Shown here: positions 1-9,771 of the stretch, in pieces
Numbering within the stretch: position 1 is the stretch's first letter
Layout of the letters: every line of letters begins with the position of its first letter
NCBI GenBank assembly: GCA_027692465.1
Contig: JAQEYU010000001.1
Coordinates: 1,435,338-1,499,337 of the forward strand
DNA: 64,000 nt
Reading direction: 5' to 3'
From: Enterococcaceae bacterium OF42-14pH9A
Lineage (GTDB): Bacteria; Bacillota; Bacilli; Lactobacillales; Enterococcaceae
Position numbers and translations under genes: made by a program
The notes under the pieces: model-generated
What the model was told of the DNA's origin: nothing
Database searches by the model: none
What the model saw: the letters and a program-made list of their open reading frames with translations, nothing else

Positions 1-1152
1 CATTCCAACCATAAATACGATACGATCGATTACTTGAAGGTAGATCCGGCCTTCGGTGATGAAGCTTTATTGAAAAAGCTGATTCAAGAATGCCACAAGC
101 GAGGAATTCGCGTGATGTTGGATGCAGTTTTCAATCATATGGGGGATGTATCACCGCAATGGCAGGATGTGCTCAAAAACGGAGCTGCTTCGAAATACGC
201 CGACTGGTTCCACGTCAATAAGTTTCCAGCGACCTATACACCGGGAGACAACTTCGAAGATGCCAAAGATCTGACCTTCGATGTGTTTGCCTTTACGCCT
301 CATATGCCGAAACTGAACACTGCCAATCCGGAAGTGCAGAAGTATCTGTTGCACATCGCCCGCTATTGGATCGAAGAATTCGATATCGATGCCTGGCGTT
401 TGGATGTGGCCAACGAAGTGGATCACGGTTTCTGGAAGAAATTCCGTCAAGTCTGCGATGAAGCCAAAGAAGATTTCTATATTCTCGGTGAAATCTGGCA
501 TTCTTCTCAATCCTGGCTGCAAGGCGATGAGTTCCACGCAGTCATGAACTATGCTTATACTGATGCAATCATGGGGTATTTCGTCAAGGATGAGATCCCG
601 ATGGAAAAAATGGTATCCGAAATCAATGGTCAGTTGATGCTGTATCAGGATCAGGTCAACCAGATCCAGTTCAATGTGCTGGATTCTCATGACACGCCGC
701 GGCTTTTGACGGAGGCCAAAGGAGACAAAGACTTGATGAAGCAGGTGGTGGCGTTCACTTATCTGCAGCCAGGTGTTCCTTGTATCTATTATGGAGACGA
801 ATACTCCATGACCGGTGATATGGATCCCGATTGCCGCAAGTGTATGGTTTGGGATCCGGAAGAACAAGATCAGGACATGTTCGACTTTTTCCAAAACATG
901 GTGGCGCTGCGCAAAGAATGGCAGCCTATCTTGTCTGAAGGCCGGATGGATTGGCAAAAAGCCGATGAGGACAGTGGTATGGTAGTGCTGGCCAGAGAAT
1001 CAGTTGACGGCAAGCTGACAGGTATCTTCAATACGGGTACCGTGACGCAGGAGATTCCGGTGCCTGGACACGATATTCTGGCAGGAAACCTGGCAACATT
1101 GGACGACAATCATGTCTTGATCTCACCAAAGGGCTTTTTGCTGCTGCATTGA
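1..1152 (+). CDS. Neopullulanase/cyclomaltodextrinase-type GH13 enzyme, 5' end cut off
   Basis: Intracellular alpha-glucan hydrolase of the GH13_20 type, acting on cyclodextrins, pullulan or short maltodextrins. The reading frame is open from base 1, and the codons before the TTG at 34 still encode typical family sequence (NHKYDTIDY), so the true start lies outside the window. The GH13 catalytic residues are all present: nucleophile Asp at codon 403-405 (WRLDVANE), acid/base Glu at 490-492 (LGEIW) and transition-state Asp at 691-693 (LDSHDTPR). No signal peptide can be judged. A strong terminator follows, so it ends its own transcript just before dexB. Exact specificity among GH13_20 members cannot be read from this part. 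Confidence 0.85.
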   Translation, partial: HSNHKYDTIDYLKVDPAFGDEALLKKLIQECHKRGIRVMLDAVFNHMGDVSPQWQDVLKNGAASKYADWFHVNKFPATYTPGDNFEDAKDLTFDVFAFTPHMPKLNTANPEVQKYLLHIARYWIEEFDIDAWRLDVANEVDHGFWKKFRQVCDEAKEDFYILGEIWHSSQSWLQGDEFHAVMNYAYTDAIMGYFVKDEIPMEKMVSEINGQLMLYQDQVNQIQFNVLDSHDTPRLLTEAKGDKDLMKQVVAFTYLQPGVPCIYYGDEYSMTGDMDPDCRKCMVWDPEEQDQDMFDFFQNMVALRKEWQPILSEGRMDWQKADEDSGMVVLARESVDGKLTGIFNTGTVTQEIPVPGHDILAGNLATLDDNHVLISPKGFLLLH

Positions 1153-1159
1153 GAGTTGA

Positions 1160-1191
1160 CCGCCACGTGATGCCGATCCGTGGCGGTTTTT
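1160..1191 (+). terminator. Rho-independent terminator after the GH13_20 gene
   Basis: Perfect 8 bp stem CCGCCACG/CGTGGCGG with an 11-base loop, followed by five T. Confidence 0.85.
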
Positions 1192-1279
1192 CAGGTTGAT
1201 AGTGCCAAAGAGAGGGGCGTCGGCAGATGAAAATGTCATCTTGCGGCAGGGACCCGTTGAATAAAAGGAAACGGAGTGA

Positions 1280-2917
<1,638 letters not shown>

Positions 2918-4585
2918 ATGACAGATGCCATACCTTGGTGGAAAAATGCGGTGGGTTACCAGATTTATCCCCGCAGCTTTATGGATTCCGATGGCGACGG
3001 AATCGGCGATATTAAAGGAATCATCGAAAAACTTCCCTATATCAAGTCGTTGGGAGTGGATTTTATTTGGCTGAACCCCATTTACAAGTCACCGAATGTC
3101 GATAACGGCTATGATATTTCCGACTATCAGGATATCCAAGAAGAGTACGGCACCATGGCACAGTTCAAAGAACTGTTAACAGCAGTCCATCGCGCCGGTA
3201 TGAAACTGATTCTGGATCTGGTAATCAACCACACCAGTGACCAGCATCCCTGGTTTTTGGAAGCTAAAAAAGGACCCGACAATCCTTATCGGGAGTATTA
3301 TCACTGGCAGGCCTCAGGAGGAGCAAAGCAGCCGCCAAATGACTGGCAGAGCTTTTTCGGCGGCCCGACCTGGACCTATGATGCTGCCAGCGGGGAGAGC
3401 TATTTTCATGTTTTTGCGCCGCAACAGCCGGATCTCAACTGGACCAATCTCAAAGTCAGAAGTGCCCTTTATCAGATGATCGAGTGGTGGCTGGAACTAG
3501 GGATCGACGGCTTTCGGCTGGATGCCATCAGCCATATCCAAAAAGAACCCTGGGACTTCAAGATCCGGGAGAATCCATGGGCACCTTTTATGAATGTTAC
3601 CGGCATCGAGGCATACATGACTGAACTCAAAGGGATTTTTGACAAGCACGGCATTATGACTGTCGGGGAAGCCAGCGGGGTCTCCAGCCGTCGCGCCGTA
3701 GAGTGGACCGATGAGCACGGCTATATCGACATGATCTTCGAGCTGGAGCATAACGTCAGGGAAGGCCGACCGGGAGCTGAGCGGATCAACCTGTTGGGCT
3801 TCAAGCAAGTCCTGGCTCGTTGGCAGAAGCATTTGGAAAAGGCCGGCTGGAACGCATTGTACGTTGAAAACCACGACAATCCCCGTTTTAATTCGGTACT
3901 GGGCAATGAGACGGCCAAATCTGCACAGGCAATCGGAACGGCGTATATGTTGTTGAAGGGCACCCCTTTTGTCTATCAAGGACAAGAGCTGGGGATGACC
4001 AATTATCCCTTCACGGCAATCGAGCAAGTGGACGCAAAAGATTCCCATAATCAGTACCGCCTGCTGCTGGAAGCCGGGATCGAACCGACAGAAGCGTTGA
4101 AACGGGTGACTCACTGGACGCGAGACCATTCCCGAACACCGATGCAATGGAACGCCGCTGAAAATGCCGGGTTTACCACCGGCAAGCCTTGGCTGGCAGT
4201 CAATCCTGATTATCCGACGGTCAATGTCGCAGCCGAAGAAGCCGATCCGAACTCCTCGCTGCAGTTTTACCGCCGCTTAATCGCTTATCGCAAGTCTGAG
4301 CCGGTGTTCATCCGGGGCGGCTTTGATTTAGTGGCAGCCAAGGATCCGGATATCTTTGCTTATGTGCGGCAAACAGACAGCAAGGAAATCCTGGTGGTGG
4401 TGAATCTTTCTGCCAAGATGCGGGTCTTGACTCTGCCGCAGCGGTTTGTTTCTGAGGATGGCCGCGAATATTCTTATGTTTTCGGTAATCTTCCGGAAGC
4501 GGCGGCTGCCCGCAAGCTGACTAAGCAGCTGCAGCTGGCTCCTTACGATGCGGCCGTTTTTGAAAAAAGTCATTCAAGACAGTAG
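2918..4585 (+). CDS. GH13_31 alpha-glucosidase, probably alpha-1,4-acting
   Basis: 555 aa cytoplasmic alpha-glucosidase that starts on the base directly after the dexB stop. Catalytic triad: Asp202 (GFRLDAIS), Glu251 (VGEASG) and Asp320 (VENHDNPR). Unlike DexB, the residue after the nucleophile is Ala203. In GH13_31, Val here goes with alpha-1,6 cleavage while Ala or Thr goes with alpha-1,4, so this is more likely a maltase-type enzyme that complements DexB. Region I (DLVINHTSD) and the C-terminal beta domain are intact. Trehalose-6-phosphate hydrolase belongs to the same subfamily and cannot be fully excluded, but there is no phosphotransferase gene nearby. It ends the dexB operon. Confidence 0.82.
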   Translation: MTDAIPWWKNAVGYQIYPRSFMDSDGDGIGDIKGIIEKLPYIKSLGVDFIWLNPIYKSPNVDNGYDISDYQDIQEEYGTMAQFKELLTAVHRAGMKLILDLVINHTSDQHPWFLEAKKGPDNPYREYYHWQASGGAKQPPNDWQSFFGGPTWTYDAASGESYFHVFAPQQPDLNWTNLKVRSALYQMIEWWLELGIDGFRLDAISHIQKEPWDFKIRENPWAPFMNVTGIEAYMTELKGIFDKHGIMTVGEASGVSSRRAVEWTDEHGYIDMIFELEHNVREGRPGAERINLLGFKQVLARWQKHLEKAGWNALYVENHDNPRFNSVLGNETAKSAQAIGTAYMLLKGTPFVYQGQELGMTNYPFTAIEQVDAKDSHNQYRLLLEAGIEPTEALKRVTHWTRDHSRTPMQWNAAENAGFTTGKPWLAVNPDYPTVNVAAEEADPNSSLQFYRRLIAYRKSEPVFIRGGFDLVAAKDPDIFAYVRQTDSKEILVVVNLSAKMRVLTLPQRFVSEDGREYSYVFGNLPEAAAARKLTKQLQLAPYDAAVFEKSHSRQ

Positions 4586-4648
4586 CGTTCCATCCAGATA
4601 GCTGCGTCGAAGCCATCTGGCCCGCAGACGCCAGAAACAGTTCTTGAT

Positions 4649-4682
4649 GCACGGCCGATTGCAACCTTAGTAAGCTGAGGTT
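4649..4682 (+). repeat. Short dispersed palindromic repeat, copy 1
   Basis: A 34-base stretch beginning GCACGGCCGATTGCAACC with the near-palindrome CCTTAGTAAGCTGAGG. It matches 38759-38791 with only a few substitutions. Both copies lie between genes. This is the first part of the 431-base gap 4586-5016, which otherwise holds a terminator and a promoter. Confidence 0.6.
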
Positions 4683-4708
4683 TTCGCCTAAATGAATCAA
4701 ACACTAAA

Positions 4709-4757
4709 ACCAGCACTGCTCCCGAACACTTCGAAGGGGCAGCGCTGGTCTGTTTTT
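4709..4757 (+). terminator. Rho-independent terminator of the dexB operon
   Basis: Stem of about 14 bp (ACCAGCACTGCTCC against GGGGCAGCGCTGGT, with wobble pairs), a 12-base loop and a T5 tract. Confidence 0.8.
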
Positions 4758-4893
4758 CAGAAGGGAAAATCTTACTGGCCGGAAGGAGGAAAACGGAGGG
4801 CGGTTCTGCTGTAACGCGTATATCGCAAAGGCATTGTCGGCTTTGTGGCAGCTTTTTTTCTGCATGTCGCTGCCATGATTTCGATTCTCAGGA

Positions 4894-4921
4894 TTGTGCT
4901 TGCAGAGAAGATTGGTATAAT
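4894..4921 (+). promoter_or_regulatory. Promoter of the lipoprotein gene
   Basis: TTGTGC at 4894-4899, a 16-base spacer and TATAAT at 4916-4921. The TGG just before the -10 makes an extended -10. The implied leader is about 90 bases. Confidence 0.6.
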
Positions 4922-5016
4922 AAATTGGAAAACGCAGGGAAAATGGGGAAGGTTTTGCAAAAGCTGTGTACAGCACAAAATAATCCATCTCTCGGCAAAA
5001 GAACGGAGTCAAAAGA

Positions 5017-5946
5017 ATGAGAAAAATCTGCGGACTGTTGGGGACAGTGCTGCTGGCAGTGAGTCTTGCCGGCTGCCAAAGTGATCCGCCGGCCTATAAG
5101 ACAGCTGTGTCTTCCGGAGTAACGGCGGCTGCCAAAGGAAACTTTCAAAAAGCGGAAGCCTATTTCGAGATGGCTCTTAAAGAAAAACCTGAGGATGAGA
5201 CAGCCAAAGCCTATCAGGCACAGACCGGTGCAATCAGTAAAAGTCAGCACCAACTGGCAGAAGGGCGTCTTTCCGAAAGCCGTGAGACGATCGCGGCCTT
5301 GCTGCAACGGGGGGATCTTTCCCGCGTCATTCGCCAAAAAGCCCAAGAACAGTCAGAGGCAGTCAAAGCGGTGCAACAGGAGACGGATGCTTTTTCCGAG
5401 AGGTTGAAAGAGATCACCAATCTGATGGATCAGAACAAATATGGCGATGCCTTGAACAAGCTGGTCGATGCCCGCAATGCCGCAGAAGGTAAGCCGGCTC
5501 TGAAAGAGGAAAGAGGCGAGCTGGATAAGATCCTGAGACGACTGGTGAGACAAAAAGCCGCGTACGATGTGGCCAATAAGGTAGCCGAATTGACACCGCC
5601 GGAAACCGAAGAAACCCAGGCTCCCCTTGTTCCTGAAGTGCTGCAGGGGCACTGGTACAGCGGTCCACCTGCAGAAGACGGCAGCTTTGACGATCAGATG
5701 CCGGTATTGACGATCACCAAGGACAATCTGATGTTCGCAGCCGATCAGCGGATCTATCAGATTACAGGAACGGATCAGTGGCAGGCTCGTTATACTTTGA
5801 GTTGGGACATGAATGCTTTTGCTCGTCGTTACGGAACAGGCTCACTGGGAGAAAATCCGGTTCCCTTCCAATTTTATCTGACGGAGTCCACTGAAGAGGC
5901 GCCCTACACAACCTTAACCTGGCAGGAACAGAGCTTTTATCGCTGA
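5017..5946 (+). CDS. Lipoprotein of unknown function with a TPR-like N-terminal part
   Basis: 309 aa protein with a clear lipoprotein signal: basic N-terminus, hydrophobic stretch and lipobox LAGC with Cys20, so it should be anchored on the outer face of the membrane. Residues about 30-75 look like a TPR-type helix pair (AAKGNFQKAEAYFEMALKEK). A helical, charged region rich in Glu, Lys and Gln follows to about residue 195, and then a separate beta-rich C-terminal domain of about 100 aa. I do not recognise the family. It stands alone with its own promoter and a bidirectional terminator. The surrounding sugar genes do not hint at its role. Confidence 0.8.
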   Translation: MRKICGLLGTVLLAVSLAGCQSDPPAYKTAVSSGVTAAAKGNFQKAEAYFEMALKEKPEDETAKAYQAQTGAISKSQHQLAEGRLSESRETIAALLQRGDLSRVIRQKAQEQSEAVKAVQQETDAFSERLKEITNLMDQNKYGDALNKLVDARNAAEGKPALKEERGELDKILRRLVRQKAAYDVANKVAELTPPETEETQAPLVPEVLQGHWYSGPPAEDGSFDDQMPVLTITKDNLMFAADQRIYQITGTDQWQARYTLSWDMNAFARRYGTGSLGENPVPFQFYLTESTEEAPYTTLTWQEQSFYR

Positions 5947-5951
5947 TAAGT

Positions 5952-6011
5952 AAAAATCCCCGCCGAATCCAGTCACTGCTTAGTCAGTGACTGGATCTGG
6001 CGGGGATTTTT
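5952..6011. terminator. Bidirectional terminator between convergent genes
   Basis: AAAAATCCCCGCC pairs with GGCGGGGATTTTT, and an inner arm ATCCAGTCACTG pairs with CAGTGACTGGAT. A-run on the left and T-run on the right serve both the lipoprotein gene (+) and the HesB-like gene (-). Confidence 0.88.
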
Positions 6012-6059
6012 CAAGCGGGACCGCTGCTAGCCGATTTCGCAGGCGACCGCCATTTTGCG

Positions 6060-6413
6060 TTATTTCTCGTTTGTGATCGGCATCAGGGGTTCCTTCAGTT
6101 CTACATCCAGATCGAGAATCCCTGCACTGCTTTTCAGCTGCAGTGTACCGTAATTTTCTTTGAACTGGAGGGTTAAGTCGCTTTTCAGAAAGATTTTTTC
6201 GTAATCGGAAAGATAAAATGCAAAATCGGCATTTTCCAGACGGGTAGTGAACGGTGCGGGGCTTACTTGCACCGGCTGCAGTAAAAAGCGGTCGCCGATC
6301 ATACAGCAGCCCTGGGCAGAGCTGAAAGGATTAGAGCCGTCATTTACAGCCAGGACCAAGGTGGTGCCGGCACCGAATTTTCGTTCTAAGTAGCGGGTCG
6401 TTTGTTCATCCAT
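6060..6413 (-). CDS. HesB/YneR-like (Fe-S biogenesis fold) protein
   Basis: 117 aa cytoplasmic protein resembling the small HesB-like proteins that lactic acid bacteria annotate as iron-sulfur cluster biosynthesis family. Recognisable pieces are the early LVLAVNDGSNPFS segment, the central FYLSDYEKIFLKSDLTLQF segment and the late LQLKSSAGILDLDVEL segment. It has only two adjacent cysteines (QGCCM) and lacks the three-Cys pattern of true A-type scaffolds, so a direct cluster-carrier role is doubtful. A GAGGTGA lies about 20 bases before the ATG, farther than ideal, so the start is uncertain. Family assignment is from pattern memory only. Confidence 0.6.
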   Translation of the reverse strand: MDEQTTRYLERKFGAGTTLVLAVNDGSNPFSSAQGCCMIGDRFLLQPVQVSPAPFTTRLENADFAFYLSDYEKIFLKSDLTLQFKENYGTLQLKSSAGILDLDVELKEPLMPITNEK

Positions 6414-6611
6414 TATGAGTTTCAGATTGCTTCACCTCTTCGGAATCCATGATATACCAAGGGGATCAAAAGGGGGAAAGATTTTGTCTGAAGAGCTATC
6501 GTTAGTGGCTTTTCCTAAAAAAATCTATAATGAAAATGAAGCGGCCAAAGTGAAACAGGTGCTGATTTTTGTGAAACGATAACTAGCAGAGAAAACAAAG
6601 GAGCGATTGCA

Positions 6612-7565
6612 ATGGAAGAAAAGAAAACAGGCGGGATGATGGCTGTCATAGCGGCGCTGATCGCCAATATTCTGGTGGCCGTCAGTAAATTTGTCGGCTA
6701 CCTGCTCAGCGGCAGTGCAGCAATGCTTAACGAATCAATCCACAGTGTGGTGGATTGCAGCAATCAGGCCCTTTTGATTATCGGTGACAAGCGGGCCAGT
6801 GTCGGCCAAAGCGAACTCCATCAATTCGGTGAAGGACGGGCGAAATATTTCTTCAGTACCATTGTTGCCACAATGCTCTTTTTCGGTGGTGGTGCGCTGG
6901 GGGTGATGGAAGCTGCAGAAAAACTCTTTCATCCGGCCCATGAAGTGGGCAACCAGTGGCTGGTGATTGGGATCTTGATCTTTGGGATGATCGTCGAAGG
7001 CAGCTCGTTGCGAATCGCCTTCAAAGAAATCCGCGAATTGAACACGGAAAAACTACCTTTGTTCAAATTTTTGCGGGAAAGCCGCCATAGCGAAATCCTG
7101 ATTATTTTCACCGAGGATTTTTGTGCTGTGATCGGCCTGCTGCTGGCCTTGGCGGGGACGATTTTGACGATGGTCACCGGGAACGCCGTCTTTGATGCGC
7201 TGAGCGGGTTATTGATTGGCCTCTTACTGATGTTTGCAGCGGTTTTTCTGGCAAAAGAATTTTACAGTCTGATCATCGGTGAAAGTGTCACAGCAGCAGA
7301 TCTGGCCAAAATTAAAAGTGCGTTTGCACGACCGGATATCGAACGACTGATCGATATCAAAACTCTCCACCTGTCGGCCGAAGAAATCATGATCGCCGCC
7401 AAAGTCGATATCATTCCTCCCAAAGAAGGTGCTGCCTATCGCATCATTAATGAGATTGAAGCCAATATCCGAGCGGGGCTGCCGGATAAGAAAGCCTATA
7501 TCTACATTGAGGTGGATGAATTTCAGGAGAATTATCACAACCACGGTGGATCGCAAGAGCATTAA
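6612..7565 (+). CDS. Cation diffusion facilitator (CDF) family metal exporter
   Basis: 317 aa membrane protein that exports divalent metal ions (zinc, manganese, iron or cobalt type) by proton antiport. Six hydrophobic segments fill the first 220 residues and a cytoplasmic ferredoxin-like domain follows. Metal-site residues in TM2 are visible as His44 and Asp48 (SIHSVVD), and a second candidate pair sits in TM5 (EDFCAVIG, where most CDFs have HxxxD). The TM5 site is therefore ED-like, which may alter metal selectivity. The protein ends in a short His-rich tail (NYHNHGGSQEH). A TATAAT at 6526-6531 probably drives it. The exact metal cannot be told from sequence. Confidence 0.82.
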   Translation: MEEKKTGGMMAVIAALIANILVAVSKFVGYLLSGSAAMLNESIHSVVDCSNQALLIIGDKRASVGQSELHQFGEGRAKYFFSTIVATMLFFGGGALGVMEAAEKLFHPAHEVGNQWLVIGILIFGMIVEGSSLRIAFKEIRELNTEKLPLFKFLRESRHSEILIIFTEDFCAVIGLLLALAGTILTMVTGNAVFDALSGLLIGLLLMFAAVFLAKEFYSLIIGESVTAADLAKIKSAFARPDIERLIDIKTLHLSAEEIMIAAKVDIIPPKEGAAYRIINEIEANIRAGLPDKKAYIYIEVDEFQENYHNHGGSQEH

Positions 7566-7661
7566 AAAACAGCCGTGAAAAGAAATTTCCTTGAAAGGTG
7601 GCGCTTTTTCCCGCCTTTTGCTAAAATGAACAAGGACTAATTTACGGAAAGAAGGATTATC

Positions 7662-8225
7662 ATGATTTCAGCAAGCGATTTGCGGGCCGGGATGACATTC
7701 ATCCAAGACGGCAAACTGATCAAGGTATTGGAAGCCAGTCACCACAAACCGGGTAAAGGCAACACTGTTATGCGGATGAAACTGCGGGATGTGCGGACCG
7801 GTGCTACTTACGACACGACGCTGCGCCCCGATGAAAAATTCGAAAAAGCCCACATCGACACCAACAACGTGCAATACCTGTACACGATGGATGATACAGC
7901 CTACTTTATGGATACCGAATCTTACGAACAGTACGAAATTCCGGTAGAAACTGTCGCAGAAGAAATGAAATACATCTTGGAAAACATGGAAGTGAAGATC
8001 CAATTCTACGGTTCCGAAGTAATCGGCGTACAATTGCCTTCTACCGTTGTTTTGCGAGTTGAGGAAACACAACCGTCGATCAAAGGCGCAACCGTGACCG
8101 GATCCGGTAAACCGGCAACTATGGAAACCGGCCTGATCGTCAACGTACCGGACTTTATTGAAGCCGGTGAATTGTTGGAAATCAACACAGCTGAAGGTAC
8201 CTATGTAAAGCGTGCCGGCAAATAA
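7662..8225 (+). CDS. efp: Translation elongation factor P
   Basis: 187 aa EF-P, which binds ribosomes stalled at polyproline and promotes peptide bond formation. Three beta-barrel domains are expected at this length, and the N-terminal KOW-like domain begins [10 protein letters not shown]. The tip-of-loop residue is Lys32 in KPGKGN, the position modified by 5-aminopentanol in Bacillus subtilis. The C-terminal motif [20 protein letters not shown] is typical. RBS GAAAGAAGG sits before the ATG. A TAAAAT with upstream TG at 7619-7627 is a likely extended -10. It is single-gene, followed by a bidirectional terminator. Confidence 0.97.
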   Translation: MISASDLRAGMTFIQDGKLIKVLEASHHKPGKGNTVMRMKLRDVRTGATYDTTLRPDEKFEKAHIDTNNVQYLYTMDDTAYFMDTESYEQYEIPVETVAEEMKYILENMEVKIQFYGSEVIGVQLPSTVVLRVEETQPSIKGATVTGSGKPATMETGLIVNVPDFIEAGELLEINTAEGTYVKRAGK

Positions 8226-8234
8226 CATGCAATC

Positions 8235-8275
8235 AAAAAAGGCGGGATCCGATCAAGCGGATCTCGCCTTTTTTT
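8235..8275. terminator. Bidirectional terminator between efp and the LacI gene
   Basis: AAAAAAGGCGGGATCCG and CGGATCTCGCCTTTTTT form a long stem with a 6-base loop. A-run and T-run on both sides serve convergent genes. Confidence 0.88.
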
Positions 8276-8284
8276 GCTTGCTGG

Positions 8285-9271
8285 TTAAACTGTTTGTCGA
8301 ATGATCAGCTCGGTCGCCAAAATCGGCAAGGCGGGCTGTTCTTCGCCTTCGATGGCGGCAATCAGACTTCTTGCAGCCGCTGCGCCCATTTCATCGATCG
8401 GTTGACGGATGGTGGTGATTTCCGGAAAAGTCAAGGCAGCGACCGGCTGATCGTCAAAGCCCAGAACGGCCAGGTCTTTCGGAACAGCAATCTCAAATTT
8501 ACGGGCTTCGCTGAGGATGCCGGCTGCGACCTCATCCCCATTGGAAAAGACGGCAGTCGGCGCTTTTTCGGACGCCATTGCGGCAAACTGCTGCAAAAAA
8601 TCCCGCCCCCCCTGAACGCCCAATGTCCGTTCAAAAAAGAGGGATTCATCGAATTCCAGTCCGTGATCCCGCAGAGCAAACAGAAAACCTTTGAAGCGGT
8701 GATCGTGCACATTCATCACATTACCGGTACAAAATGCAATTCGCTGGTGACCCTGTTGAATCAGGTAGCTGGTACCGTCATAGCTGGCTTTTTCTTCATC
8801 AATCTTGATGACTGAGAGCTCCTCATCACCGATATAACGATTGCATAGAACGATTTTGCCGTCAGCCATCAACTGTTTGATCTGCGGTGTTGCAGTCTCC
8901 AGGTTGGTGATGATGATGCCGTCCAGTTGTTTTTTCTGGATCATTTGGATGTAAAAGGCTTCAGACTGCGGGTTTCCTTGTGTCTGCAGGACCACCAGAT
9001 GATAGCCCAGCTCCAGAGCGGTTTTTTCAATGGCATTTACCAGGTTGGCAAAGAAGGGATTGGTGATATAAGAAATGATGACACCGATCATCTTGGATTT
9101 TTTCCCCCGCAGTTGCTGAGCGACATTGTTGGGGTAGTAGTTCAGCTCCTCCATTGCTTTGTAGATTTTTTTCTTTGTTTTGTCGGATACATAAGGGTGG
9201 TCGTTCAAGGCGCGGGACACAGTGGTCACGGATACCTTGGCTTTTTTTGCCACGTCTTCAATACTGGCCAT
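8285..9271 (-). CDS. LacI-family regulator, MalR-like, of the maltodextrin operon
   Basis: 328 aa repressor with an N-terminal LacI HTH (IEDVAKKAKVSVTTVSRALND) and a periplasmic-binding-protein-like sensor domain. It is divergent from malE, the usual layout for a repressor of that operon. The ATG at 9271 is preferred: AAGGAG lies nine bases before it, while the upstream ATG at 9277 is only three bases from that site. The hinge helix (YYPNNVAQQLRGKK) and effector-domain core (IGVIISYITNPFFANL) are intact. Its likely DNA targets are the two 17 bp repeats in the malE promoter. Calling it MalR is inferred from position, and the ligand may be maltose or a related glucoside. Confidence 0.85.
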   Translation of the reverse strand: MASIEDVAKKAKVSVTTVSRALNDHPYVSDKTKKKIYKAMEELNYYPNNVAQQLRGKKSKMIGVIISYITNPFFANLVNAIEKTALELGYHLVVLQTQGNPQSEAFYIQMIQKKQLDGIIITNLETATPQIKQLMADGKIVLCNRYIGDEELSVIKIDEEKASYDGTSYLIQQGHQRIAFCTGNVMNVHDHRFKGFLFALRDHGLEFDESLFFERTLGVQGGRDFLQQFAAMASEKAPTAVFSNGDEVAAGILSEARKFEIAVPKDLAVLGFDDQPVAALTFPEITTIRQPIDEMGAAAARSLIAAIEGEEQPALPILATELIIRQTV

Positions 9272-9648
9272 TTTCATAAACTCCTTCAGTTGTACATAAC
9301 TTGTTCAGTGACGGGTAACAAAACCGAAAATCGCATTCCATTGTCTGAAATCTGCGCATCAGCGAGAGCAGCTGACCTGCGAATCGATGCAGGTATCAGG
9401 CGGGGCAACAAAAGTAACGGGAAATAAGCTGTCTGTCAGGAGCGCTTCAAAGGCTGTCGGGCGCTTTTTTGGCTCAGTGCCCTGCGCTCTGGATTGTGTA
9501 TGGCTGCCTGTCCATCACCTAAACAGCGGATTATTTCTTGATTTTTGTGAGTCCTTAAAAAATAATTTTCATCGGAGTTTGCCGATAAATTATAAAGGTC
9601 TTATGACAATTATAGTCGAATTCACTGATATAGCAACGAAAAAAGTTT

Positions 9649-9687
9649 ATGAAAACGATTGACATATGAAAACGATTGACATATACT
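9649..9687 (+). promoter_or_regulatory. malE promoter with two tandem operator repeats
   Basis: ATGAAAACGATTGACAT occurs twice, head to tail, at 9649-9665 and 9666-9682. The first copy supplies a consensus -35 (TTGACA, 9659-9664). A 17-base spacer leads to TATACT at 9682-9687. A protein bound to either repeat would cover the core promoter. The motif is LacI/CcpA-like but deviates from the cre consensus near its 3' end, so the adjacent LacI-type protein is the likelier binder. The rest of the 500-base gap from 9272 shows only a weak 5 bp hairpin with a T-run at about 9452-9473 and no gene. Confidence 0.8.
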
Positions 9688-9771
9688 TGGGTCAGAAAAA
9701 AGAAAGCGTGATCATTTAATTGAGCAAAAACTGGTCGTGCATGAATATCAAAATCAGGGAGGCAATTCAGG

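Noticed and set aside
5017..5946. Substrate-binding protein of the neighbouring sugar operon
   Set aside because: It is a lipoprotein but has a TPR-like region and no binding-protein fold signature, and it has its own promoter and terminator.
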